55,481 bases of DNA from DATHBD01 sp035296325 (GTDB lineage: Bacteria; Actinomycetota; Actinomycetes; Mycobacteriales; Micromonosporaceae): NCBI GenBank assembly GCA_035296325.1, contig DATHBD010000028.1, forward strand, positions 1 through 55,481, written 5' to 3'. Positions within the stretch are counted from its first letter, which is position 1. Every line of letters starts with the position of its first letter. The translations under genes were made by a program, and so were the position numbers. This document shows positions 16,685 to 23,978 of this stretch, piece after piece. The notes below the pieces were generated by a model that made no database searches, was not told the origin of the DNA, and worked only from the letters and a program-made list of their open reading frames with translations.

Positions 16685-17650
16685 TCAGCCGAACAGCGCC
16701 CGCTGGACGATGCGCTGAGCGGCCAGAGCGTCGTGGCTTGCCCGGGCGGCGTTCAGTTCATCGAGGGGCAGGCGCTTGACGCGGTCCCGCAGGAGGTCGA
16801 TCGTGTCCAGGCTGTCCTGCACCGCGCGGACGGCGTCCTCGCGGTAGGGGAAGAGGTCCAGCTTCAGCGGCTCGTTCCAGCCCAACTGGTCCACGGTGTG
16901 CAGGAACTCGAACGTCTCGATGACGTGCAGCGCGCCCACCGTCAGGTCGTCGTCCCACTCGCGGTAGTTGTCGCAGAGTTCCACATCGACAAGGCGACCG
17001 CGCTCGTGGATCAGGGTCAGCGCGTCGGACGGGTTCTCCTTGGCGAACAGCGAGTGCCCGAAGTCCATCACCAGCCCGACGTTGTCCACGCCCATGTCGT
17101 CCAGGGCCAGCAGGCTGGTGGTCGCCGTGCTCCAGAAGATGCGGGTCCGCGGCTCCTTGAGCTTGTACTCGATGCCGAAGCGCGTGCCGGGGTGGTCCCG
17201 CGCGATCCCACCGATGCCGTCGATGCTCAGCCGGCGCAGCTGTGAGTAGTCCACCTGGAACGGGTAGTCGTAACCGTCCTGGCCCGGCCAGAATTTGACG
17301 TAGTCGGCGCCCAGCAGCTTCGCCACTTCGACCGAAGCGTGCGAGATCGCGATGGCCTCGGCGCGCAACGCCGGGTCCGGGTTGGTGAAGGAGCCCCGAA
17401 CGAAGCGACGTCCGTAGATGACCGGGGTGATGCACCGGGCGGTCAGCCCGTGCGTCTCCAGCGCGGCCTGGACGTCCTTGTCGGCGATGTCCGGCGAGGA
17501 CCAGGGGTAGTTCAGGTCCACCCCGCTCAGTCGACCGGTCGCACCCGCAGCCGCGATCGCGTCCAGCGTGCTGACCGCCGGCCCGTACCCATCGGTGGCG
17601 TAACGGTCCAGAATCTGCCCGAACGCCCAGACGCCACAGGTGTACGACAT
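16685..17650 (-). CDS. TIM-barrel sugar isomerase/epimerase (candidate D-apiose isomerase)
   Basis: A 321-residue cytoplasmic enzyme of the xylose-isomerase-like TIM-barrel (AP_endonuc_2) superfamily. Likely metal ligands are Glu161 (FGIEYKLKEP), Asp196 and His199 (LVMDFGHSLF) and Glu224 (VDVELCDNY). DYVKFWPGQDGYDYPFQVDY is a typical substrate loop. ATG 17650 is used because MSYTCGVWAFG is the first barrel strand. It is convergent with the SorC gene (20-bp gap) and follows the LacI gene by 144 bp on the same strand. D-apiose isomerases belong to this fold, and kinase plus split transketolase nearby complete that route. The family also covers rhamnose, tagatose and inosose enzymes. Confidence 0.85.
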   Translation of the reverse strand: MSYTCGVWAFGQILDRYATDGYGPAVSTLDAIAAAGATGRLSGVDLNYPWSSPDIADKDVQAALETHGLTARCITPVIYGRRFVRGSFTNPDPALRAEAIAISHASVEVAKLLGADYVKFWPGQDGYDYPFQVDYSQLRRLSIDGIGGIARDHPGTRFGIEYKLKEPRTRIFWSTATTSLLALDDMGVDNVGLVMDFGHSLFAKENPSDALTLIHERGRLVDVELCDNYREWDDDLTVGALHVIETFEFLHTVDQLGWNEPLKLDLFPYREDAVRAVQDSLDTIDLLRDRVKRLPLDELNAARASHDALAAQRIVQRALFG

Positions 17651-17743
17651 CGCTGACCTCGCATTTCCATTCACCACAGAATAGCCCTGCACAGCCTCTC
17701 GCAGCGAGGGGGACTCCGTCAAGGGCCGCCCGGCTCCGGGCTG

Positions 17744-17753
17744 TACCGGTGAC
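17744..17753. promoter_or_regulatory. Candidate LacI operator upstream of the isomerase
   Basis: TACCGGTGAC contains the palindrome ACCGGT and lies 94 nt upstream of the isomerase start. Its exact complement occurs at 19063-19072, 93 nt upstream of the LacI start. Central CG pairs are typical of LacI-family operators. Confidence 0.45.
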
Positions 17754-17794
17754 CGCGCTTCCCATCGTATTGCCGCCGGGGGACCGGGCGGAGG

Positions 17795-18970
17795 TCAGGA
17801 CGGCGGTGGTGGGCCGCTACTGCGCCGGACGATCAGGCGGGTCGGCACCACCGTGTGCGTCGGGGGGTTGGGATCGGGTTTCAGCTGCTCGAGTGCCAAC
17901 GCGAGGCAGCGCCGCCCGACCTCGGCAAAATCCGGCCGCACGGTGGTGAGCGGCGGCGTGAGGTACGGCGCCTCCGGAATGTCGTCGAACCCGACGACGC
18001 TCACCTCTTCCGGGACCCGCCGACCGGCTTCGTGCATGGCCTGGAGCAGGCCGAGGGCCATCTGATCGTTGGCGGCGAACACCGCGGTCACGTCGCGCCG
18101 CGTGGCGAGCGTGCGCCCGTGTTCGTACCCGGATCCGGCCGACCAGTCGCCGTACAGCGGCTCGGGGACCGCGGCGCCCACGGCGTTCAGGGCCTCCAGC
18201 CAGCCGGGCACGCGGCCGGTCGCGGCAACCCAGTCCGACGGCCCGGCGATGTGCCAGACCGTGGAGTGCCCGAGTTGGAGGAGGTGGGTCGTGGCGTCCC
18301 GGGCGCCATCTGCCTCGGCGGTGCTGACGACCGGGATGCGATCGGTGCTGCTGTTGTCGAGCATGACCATGGGCACCCGGTGCGGAGCCTCCGCCAGTGC
18401 CGCGATCACCGACTTCTGCGACGCGATCACGATGATGCCGTCGACCGCCTGGTCGGTCAGCCGTTCGATCGCTTCCATTACGGCTCGCGGCTCAGCCGAT
18501 CGCAGGGCCACGGTGCTGACCAGGTACCCGACGTCCCAGGCCGCCTCGCCGATGCCTTCCAGCGTTGCAGCCGGACCGTATCGGAAGGTGTCGAACGTGA
18601 TCACGCCGATGACCCCGGTCCGCCCGGTCACCAGCGCACGGGCGGTGTGACTGGGTCGATAGTCAAGCTCGCGGATCGCCGTCAGGACCCGTTCCCGGGT
18701 CTCCGCCCGCACCATCGGCTGGTTGTTGAGCACCCGGGACACCGTCTGGTGTGAAACGCCGGCGGCCCGCGCGACATCCCGGATATGCGCCCGCGATCCG
18801 CTGAGGCGGATCGGGTTGGCCTGGATCGGCGCCACCCTGGACGGCGCGGCGCGCGTCGGCGTCGTGCGCGGCGGCAGCGTTCCCGGCTGGGCCCGGACGG
18901 GCTTGACCTGCAGCGGCACAGGATCGGAGGCGGCCGCGTTCAGCGGTCCCCGCTCAACCGTGTCCACCAC
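17795..18970 (-). CDS. LacI-family transcriptional regulator with N-terminal extension
   Basis: A 391-residue regulator. The LacI HTH starts near residue 61 (AHIRDVARAAGVSHQTVSRVLNN) with the hinge helix RPSHTARALVTGRTG; the effector domain follows with GVITFDTFRYGPAATL, MVMLDNSSTD, ANDQMALGLL and VGFDDIPEAPYLTPPLTTVRPD. About 60 Pro/Arg/Ala-rich residues precede the HTH, long for the family. The GTG pair 18970/18967 is preceded by AGGTGAGAAGG, while the in-frame GTG at 18835 has no ribosome site, so the extension is probably translated. Likely targets are its own promoter, the isomerase and the divergent L-fuconate dehydratase. Confidence 0.92.
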   Translation of the reverse strand: MVDTVERGPLNAAASDPVPLQVKPVRAQPGTLPPRTTPTRAAPSRVAPIQANPIRLSGSRAHIRDVARAAGVSHQTVSRVLNNQPMVRAETRERVLTAIRELDYRPSHTARALVTGRTGVIGVITFDTFRYGPAATLEGIGEAAWDVGYLVSTVALRSAEPRAVMEAIERLTDQAVDGIIVIASQKSVIAALAEAPHRVPMVMLDNSSTDRIPVVSTAEADGARDATTHLLQLGHSTVWHIAGPSDWVAATGRVPGWLEALNAVGAAVPEPLYGDWSAGSGYEHGRTLATRRDVTAVFAANDQMALGLLQAMHEAGRRVPEEVSVVGFDDIPEAPYLTPPLTTVRPDFAEVGRRCLALALEQLKPDPNPPTHTVVPTRLIVRRSSGPPPPS

Positions 18971-19062
18971 ACCTTCTCACCTGAAATATGCTCCCGCAGG
19001 CGTGAGCCCCACCGGAGCCCATGCGTCAGGAGTGCAAAATCGTCGATCCCGCTCGCCGGAGT

Positions 19063-19074
19063 GTCACCGGTAAC
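19063..19074. promoter_or_regulatory. Candidate LacI operator in its own promoter region
   Basis: GTCACCGGTAAC is palindromic except for one position pair (C/A against T/A). Its first ten bases are the exact complement of 17744-17753. The position, 93 nt upstream of the LacI start codon, suits autoregulation. Confidence 0.45.
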
Positions 19075-19362
19075 TTCTTGGCGGTCAAGGTGGCGTCGGA
19101 TCGATGCGCGTCTCAGAATAGCGGGTAGCCGCCACCCACACCGATCGGTTGCCTCGCCACGGCCGCCGGTTGGCGGATCGTCCCCGCCGTCCGGAGTGTC
19201 CGCATCGCGGGTGCCGGCGGTCCCCGGGCCTGCGCGCCCGCCCGGGCCGGCGGTAGGCCCGGTCGCGGGGGCGCCGCGCCGGGGTGGAGACACCGCGGCG
19301 TCGACTGGAAAGTCACGGTAGAATATTCATCCCATCTTTCAGCGCCGGGTGAGGGTCAGCTG

Positions 19363-19401
19363 AGCGTGGGCCTGTGCATATGCTTGACACTAGCGTGGGC
19401 C
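19363..19401 (+). promoter_or_regulatory. Direct repeat and -35-like element before L-fuconate dehydratase
   Basis: Two copies of AGCGTGGGCC (19363-19372 and 19392-19401) spaced 29 bp start-to-start flank TTGACA at 19384-19389. Such a layout suits an activator or repressor binding around the -35. The dehydratase ATG is at 19457. Confidence 0.35.
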
Positions 19402-19456
19402 GGACAATACCGTTCCGCACGTTCATCGGGTTACTACAAGGGGCCGTGCCGATTCA

Positions 19457-20764
19457 ATGCCAGTCATCATTTCGGTCGATGTGATCGACATCCGCTTCCC
19501 CACGTCGGCCACGCTTGACGGCTCCGATGCTATGAACCCGGACGGTGACTACTCCTCCGCGTACGTTGTCCTGCGTACCGACGGGGACGATCTGGCCGGC
19601 TACGGCTCCACGTTCACCATCGGGCGCGGCACCGACCTGGTGGTGTCGGCCGCCCGCCAGCTGGCTCGGCCGTTGGTCGGCCGGGATGTGGATGACCTGG
19701 CGCAGAGCCTGGGCGCGACGTACCGGGAGATCCTGGCGGACAGCCAGCTTCGCTGGCTGGGCCCCGAGAAGGGCGTCGTGCACCTGGCGGCCGCTGCCGT
19801 GCTCAACGCCGCCTGGGACCTTGTCGCCCGGCGCGCCGGCAAGCCGCTGTGGCGCTTCCTCTGTGACATGACCCCGGCGGAGCTGGTCGAGGCGTGCGAC
19901 TTCCGCTACCTCACGGACGTCATCACACCCGCCGAGGCCAGGGAAATGCTGGAGAAGCTGGCCCCCACCCGAGCTGAGCGGATCGCGCACCTCGCGGAGG
20001 CGGGGTACCCGGCATACACCACCACCCCCGGATGGCTCGGCTACTCCGACGAGAAGCTGCGCCGCCTGTGCCGCGAGGCGGTCGCCGAGGGTTGGCAGTA
20101 CGTGAAGCTGAAGGTCGGGCGGGATGTGAACGAGGACCTGCGCCGCCTCGCCATCGCCCGGGAGGAGCTCGGTCCGGACTTCCCCCTCATGATCGACGCC
20201 AACCAGGTGTGGGATGTGCCCCAGGCCATCGACTGGGTCCAGCGGCTGGCCGAGTTCCGGCCGCTCTGGATCGAGGAGCCGACCAGCCCGGACGACATCG
20301 CAGGGCATGCCGCGATCCGTCGGGCGGTGGCACCGGTCGGCGTGGCCACCGGCGAGCACTGCCACAACCGCGTGATGTTCAAGCAGTTGCTGCAGGCTGA
20401 GGCGATCGACTTCTGCCAGATCGACTCATGCCGGCTGGCCAGCGTGAACGAGATCATTCCGGTGCTGCTGATGGCCGCCAAGTTCGGGGTCCCGGTCTGC
20501 CCGCACGCGGGTGGCGTGGGATTGTGCGAGTATGTGCAGCACCTGTCCATCGTGGACTACGTTTGCGTGAGCGGGAGCCTCGAAAACCGGGTCATCGAGT
20601 ACGTTGACCACCTTCACGAGCACTTTTTGGACCCGGTCACCATTTCCCGCGGCAGGTACCTGGTCCCCAACCAACCGGGGTACTCGTCGCAGATGTACGC
20701 CGAATCGGTCACCCGGTACACGTACCCGGACGGCACCTACTGGGTGGAGGCACTCGCAGGCTGA
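19457..20764 (+). CDS. fucD: L-fuconate dehydratase (enolase superfamily)
   Basis: A 435-residue cytoplasmic enzyme converting L-fuconate to 2-keto-3-deoxy-L-fuconate. It has the signature PTSATLDGSDAMNPD at the start, WLGYSDEK near 193, and the full active site: Lys217 and Lys219 (VKLKVG), metal ligands Asp247 (MIDANQ), Glu273 (WIEEP) and Glu300 (ATGEHC), and the Asp323-His350 dyad (IDSCR, CPHAGG). These are all one residue off the positions I recall for the characterised Xanthomonas enzyme. Human ENOSF1 is in the same family. The next gene is a GntR regulator. The other steps of the L-fucose route (dehydrogenase, lactonase, aldolase) are not here. Confidence 0.94.
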   Translation: MPVIISVDVIDIRFPTSATLDGSDAMNPDGDYSSAYVVLRTDGDDLAGYGSTFTIGRGTDLVVSAARQLARPLVGRDVDDLAQSLGATYREILADSQLRWLGPEKGVVHLAAAAVLNAAWDLVARRAGKPLWRFLCDMTPAELVEACDFRYLTDVITPAEAREMLEKLAPTRAERIAHLAEAGYPAYTTTPGWLGYSDEKLRRLCREAVAEGWQYVKLKVGRDVNEDLRRLAIAREELGPDFPLMIDANQVWDVPQAIDWVQRLAEFRPLWIEEPTSPDDIAGHAAIRRAVAPVGVATGEHCHNRVMFKQLLQAEAIDFCQIDSCRLASVNEIIPVLLMAAKFGVPVCPHAGGVGLCEYVQHLSIVDYVCVSGSLENRVIEYVDHLHEHFLDPVTISRGRYLVPNQPGYSSQMYAESVTRYTYPDGTYWVEALAG

Positions 20765-20800
20765 GCGGTGCAGCACAGCCCCAGGGCGGGAGGGCATCGT

Positions 20801-21490
20801 ATGGGCGTCATCGAAGGCACCATCGAGAAGATCAAGTACATGCTGGTCGAGGGCCAGCTCGGGCCAGGGGACCGGCTCCCGGTCGAGAAGGACCTTGCCG
20901 CCAGGCTCGGCGTCTCCCGGAACACGCTGCGTGAGGCGGTGCGGGCGCTCGCCGCCATCAAGGTTCTGCAGACCCGGCAGGGCGACGGGACCTACGTCAC
21001 CAGCCTCGCGCCCGACCTGCTCCTCGACGGCATGGCGTTCGTTGCCGACCTGCACCGTGACACCGGTGCGTTGCAGTTCCTCCACGTACGCCGACTGCTC
21101 GAGCCGGAGGCGACAGCGCTCGCCGCAACCCGGCTGACGGATGCTGATCTGGAACGGTTGGCCGAGTTGCTCACCGAGGCGGAAGCGCTCGCGTCCGCGG
21201 AGTCCGTCGACTACGAGGCGCTGGTCTCACAGGATCGCGCCTTCCACTCGCTGATCGTGAGCCGGTGCGGCAATCCGGTGCTGGCCGCCCTGATCGAGAA
21301 CACGTCGAGCCGTACCATCCGGGCCCGGGTCTGGCGGGGCCTCACCGAGGATGGCGTAGCGGTCGCGACGGTCTCCGAACACCGGGCGATCTACCAGGCG
21401 CTGGTGGAGCGCGACAGCGAACGCGCGCGGCTGCGGGCGGTCATCCATATCGTCGGCGTCGAGGACGCGTTGCGAGCCGCGGCGATCTAG
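20801..21490 (+). CDS. GntR-family regulator, FadR/FCD type
   Basis: A 229-residue regulator. The winged helix covers 1-70 (LGPGDRLPVEKDLAARLGVS, then LREAVRALAAI, RQGDGTYV). The FCD effector domain follows with RRLLEPEATALAA, DRAFHSLI and SEHRAIYQAL, keeping the Asp and His residues that bind a metal and carboxylate effector. GGGAGGG at 20788-20794, 6 nt before ATG 20801, fixes the start; the upstream in-frame GTG lacks a site. It lies 36 bp after the dehydratase, probably one transcript. FCD regulators sense sugar acids, so L-fuconate or its keto-deoxy product is a likely effector. Confidence 0.93.
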   Translation: MGVIEGTIEKIKYMLVEGQLGPGDRLPVEKDLAARLGVSRNTLREAVRALAAIKVLQTRQGDGTYVTSLAPDLLLDGMAFVADLHRDTGALQFLHVRRLLEPEATALAATRLTDADLERLAELLTEAEALASAESVDYEALVSQDRAFHSLIVSRCGNPVLAALIENTSSRTIRARVWRGLTEDGVAVATVSEHRAIYQALVERDSERARLRAVIHIVGVEDALRAAAI

Positions 21491-21509
21491 CTGATCGGCC
21501 TGGCCCGGT

Positions 21510-23174
21510 CTACACCAGGGTGGCGCCGGCACGTACCGCGAGGCCGATGCCGACGACCACGACCAGGGCGGCGGTCACCAGCGGCATTGCGGCCGGTATG
21601 GCACCGCTGAGCCGGGCCATCCGGCCGTCGGGCCGGGTGATCCGGCGCTGGATCGCCAGGAGCAGGAGCCCGGCGGCGGTCAGCGTGGCCGCCATGCCCA
21701 GGCCGTACGCGATGACCATTACCACGCCGAAGATCGGGCGGCCCAGACTTATCGCCGCGAGGAGGACCACGAGCGCCGACGGGCTGGGGACAAGACCGCC
21801 GGCGACGCCCACGCCGGCCAGACTGAGCCGGCTCAGGCGGGGATGCCCGTGACTGTGCCCGGGTCCATGTCCGTGCGGGTGCGGGTGCCGGTGCACACCC
21901 GCTGCGGAGTGCGGAATCGGGGCGCCGACAACCGCTGCGTCGGCGTCCGCGGCGGCAACCACGCCAGCCGGTACCAGGGCCGCCGCCTCCGCCTCGCCGC
22001 GGCCATGACCGTCGTCGTGCCCGTGCCCGTGGTCGTGCCCGTGCCCGTGCCCGTGGTCGTGGTCGTGCCCGTGGTCGTGGTGGTGACCGGATGTTCGACG
22101 GCGGATCGCGCCGAAGAGCAGCCCCACACCGACGGCCACGATGAGCAGGCCACTGATCACTCCGAGGTAACCCAGCAGCCGCTCGCCTGCGATCGCCGCC
22201 GTGGTGCTGATCAGCAGCCCCATGAGCAACACACCGCCGGTGTGGGTGGCGGTGACGGTGGCGCCGATGAGGAGCGCGTCTCGGGGGCGGCCGTTCCGCC
22301 CGGCGATGTACGCGGCCAGGACCGTCTTCCCGTGCCCCGGGAGCACGGCGTGCCCGGCTCCCAGCAGGACGGCGAGCAGCACGGCGAGCATTGCCAGGAC
22401 CGGGGTGAGGCGACCGGCGAGAATGCGCTGGAAGTGGCGTTCCGCCCAGAGCGTTGCCACGGTCAGCGGGTCGTCGCCCTCAGGGGTCGCGATGGTGTTC
22501 CCTGTCGAGTTGCCGGTGCCGGGCTCGACCCGCAGCGTCGCGGTGCGCACGTCCAGGACGGACGACGGCCCCTGCCCGGGAGGGTAGGCCCGGAGCTCGT
22601 CACTGACGCTGCGCTCAGGAAGCGGTGACTCGACGAGGCGCACGCCGTCGCGCGCCGTCGCCGTCATCTCGTGCCACCCGATCCGGTCGGCGCGATGGAG
22701 GTTCTCGATGGTGACGGTGCTGGCCGCGGGTAACGCGACAGGCGCGGACAGCGAACAGGTCAGCCGTGCCGTGGGGAGTCCGGCGCTGCCGGCCTCGGAC
22801 TCGTACGCGCCGGGGGTGACCGCCCATGTCACGGCAGCGGCCCCGACCGTCACCCGGAACTGCGCGCCCAGTTCCGCACACGTCCTGGCCGCGTAGGCGA
22901 CACGTTCCGGATCGGCCAGCTCGCCGTCACCGTTGCTGTCCGCGACCGACCGGTCCTGCAGGGTTGGAATTTCGGCGGTGTTGACCACGGCGGTGACGTC
23001 GATCCGGTCCGGCGTGAAGGCCAGATGCTCGTACTCGTTCACGGAGAAGTTCCCGAGCGGGTGCGCGCTCGCCGGGCTGGGCGGGCCGGCGAACACGCTC
23101 AGCCCGGCCATGATGGCGACGCCGGTGCACACGATCAACCGTCGACGCCGGCCGGCGCTGATCAACCGTTGCAT
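21510..23174 (-). CDS. Nickel/cobalt transporter, NicO/RcnA family, with extracytoplasmic domain
   Basis: A 554-residue membrane protein. A signal ending ASA near residue 37 leads to an extracytoplasmic domain (38-250) with an EF-hand-like loop DSNGDGELADPE at 79-90. The NicO transport core follows: GHAVLPGHGKT at 274-284, HTGG at 311-314 and GLVPSPSA at 460-467. A cytosolic loop at 364-444 is extremely His-rich (GHHHDHGHDHDHGHGHGH and more), a metal store or sensor. Family members move Ni2+ or Co2+, often outward; direction cannot be read here. The palindrome at 23257-23280 lies upstream and may be its metal-responsive operator. Confidence 0.9.
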   Translation of the reverse strand: MQRLISAGRRRRLIVCTGVAIMAGLSVFAGPPSPASAHPLGNFSVNEYEHLAFTPDRIDVTAVVNTAEIPTLQDRSVADSNGDGELADPERVAYAARTCAELGAQFRVTVGAAAVTWAVTPGAYESEAGSAGLPTARLTCSLSAPVALPAASTVTIENLHRADRIGWHEMTATARDGVRLVESPLPERSVSDELRAYPPGQGPSSVLDVRTATLRVEPGTGNSTGNTIATPEGDDPLTVATLWAERHFQRILAGRLTPVLAMLAVLLAVLLGAGHAVLPGHGKTVLAAYIAGRNGRPRDALLIGATVTATHTGGVLLMGLLISTTAAIAGERLLGYLGVISGLLIVAVGVGLLFGAIRRRTSGHHHDHGHDHDHGHGHGHDHGHGHDDGHGRGEAEAAALVPAGVVAAADADAAVVGAPIPHSAAGVHRHPHPHGHGPGHSHGHPRLSRLSLAGVGVAGGLVPSPSALVVLLAAISLGRPIFGVVMVIAYGLGMAATLTAAGLLLLAIQRRITRPDGRMARLSGAIPAAMPLVTAALVVVVGIGLAVRAGATLV

Positions 23175-23256
23175 CTCCAGACCTCGGCTCGTCGGTGTAC
23201 CGGCCGGAGTCTAGCCCGCCCGGTGCCGGTCAAGCACATGTCCGGGACGGATCGGT

Positions 23257-23280
23257 AATTGACACGTGTGGATGTCAATT
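23257..23280. promoter_or_regulatory. Palindrome upstream of the NicO gene
   Basis: AATTGACA (23257-23264) and TGTCAATT (23273-23280) are perfect 8-bp arms around 8 nt. It is AT-rich against a high-GC background and lies 83 bp upstream of the NicO start, overlapping the lipoprotein stop. Candidate metal-regulator operator; a weak terminator is the alternative. Confidence 0.45.
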
Positions 23281-23760
23281 GCAGATCTGAGCCAGGTTGT
23301 TCGCGGCCTGGTCCAGCGCCGAGTCATCGAATGTGTACAGCTTGTCCAAGTCGTCCGGGCTCTTGATCTCGGCGATGGCCGATTCCACCGCGCCGGCGTA
23401 CTGCGTGAGGACCGATCGGAGCTTGGGGTCGGTCACCTTCGTCGCCTGGCCGCGCAGAGTTGTGGACCACTCCGTGAAGGTGGCGCGAATCTGGGTCATC
23501 TCCGCCTGCTGGGCGGCGGCGTCACCGGAGTCGACGGCGGCCAGCACCTTGTCGACCTGCGCGGTCATCTTGGTGATGGACTGGTCCACGAGTGCCGCCG
23601 CGTCCTCGCAGGCCTGCTTGACCTTCGGCTCGAGGGACGGCTGTGCGGCGGTCGCGACGTCGGACTGCGCCGGTGTCGCGGTGGTGCCGGACTTACCGGT
23701 ACAGCCGGTGCCCAGGATCGCGACGGTCACCAGGACCGCGGCGGTCAGCACGCCTCGCAT
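23275..23760 (-). CDS. Lipoprotein of unknown function
   Basis: A 161-residue lipoprotein. AAGGAG lies before ATG 23760; the signal ends in LGTGC with the lipid-attachment Cys near residue 20. A Thr/Ala/Gln-rich spacer follows and then a helical domain with two cysteines (QACEDAAALVD and the C-terminal AQICN) that may form a disulfide tying the ends of a helical bundle. I do not recognise the family. It precedes the NicO gene on the same strand by about 100 bp, but the palindrome between them argues for separate control. Confidence 0.8.
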   Translation of the reverse strand: MRGVLTAAVLVTVAILGTGCTGKSGTTATPAQSDVATAAQPSLEPKVKQACEDAAALVDQSITKMTAQVDKVLAAVDSGDAAAQQAEMTQIRATFTEWSTTLRGQATKVTDPKLRSVLTQYAGAVESAIAEIKSPDDLDKLYTFDDSALDQAANNLAQICN

Positions 23761-23862
23761 GAAGACTCCTTGCGTCGCCGGAATGACACGAGTGAGGATG
23801 CTAGCCCAGCGCTGTGTCGATGGCCCAGGGGTCCCGGGTGGTGGTCCGGCGGTGGAAGTAGG

Positions 23863-23896
23863 AACGCCGGCTCCCACGGGGGGAGGAGCCGGCGTT
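23863..23896 (-). terminator. Likely terminator of the GH1 gene
   Basis: AACGCCGGCTCC (23863-23874) pairs perfectly with GGAGCCGGCGTT (23885-23896) around a 10-nt loop. It is about 80 nt past the GH1 stop codon on the minus strand. There is no T run. Confidence 0.65.
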
Positions 23897-23978
23897 GTTC
23901 GAATAGAACACCACATCTGTCGCCTGCGCGCCAGAGGTGAGCGGGCAACGATATTTTCCCCGTTGGCCCCGGGCCGGT

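Larger units (their letters stand above)
18971..19456. other. 486-bp divergent regulatory region (LacI / L-fuconate dehydratase)
   Basis: No gene is visible. It holds the near-palindrome at 19063-19074, a direct repeat AGCGTGGGCC at 19363-19372 and 19392-19401 (29-bp period), the palindrome GCATATGC at 19376-19383 and a TTGACA hexamer at 19384-19389 lying between the repeats. No good -10 follows at 16-18 bp, so the promoter call is weak. The length itself suggests several regulators act here. Confidence 0.5.

Noticed and set aside
19113..19321. Short open frames in the LacI-fucD intergenic region
   Set aside because: No ribosome site, biased Arg/Pro/Gly composition and overlap with candidate operators.
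21840..22090. Simple repeats of GTGCCC/GTGGTC type
   Set aside because: They are the codons of the His/Asp/Gly-rich loop in the NicO protein, not a separate repeat element.
23897..23909. GTTCGAATAGAAC resembling an SOS (LexA) box
   Set aside because: The half-sites and spacing do not match the actinobacterial box, and no DNA-repair gene is adjacent.
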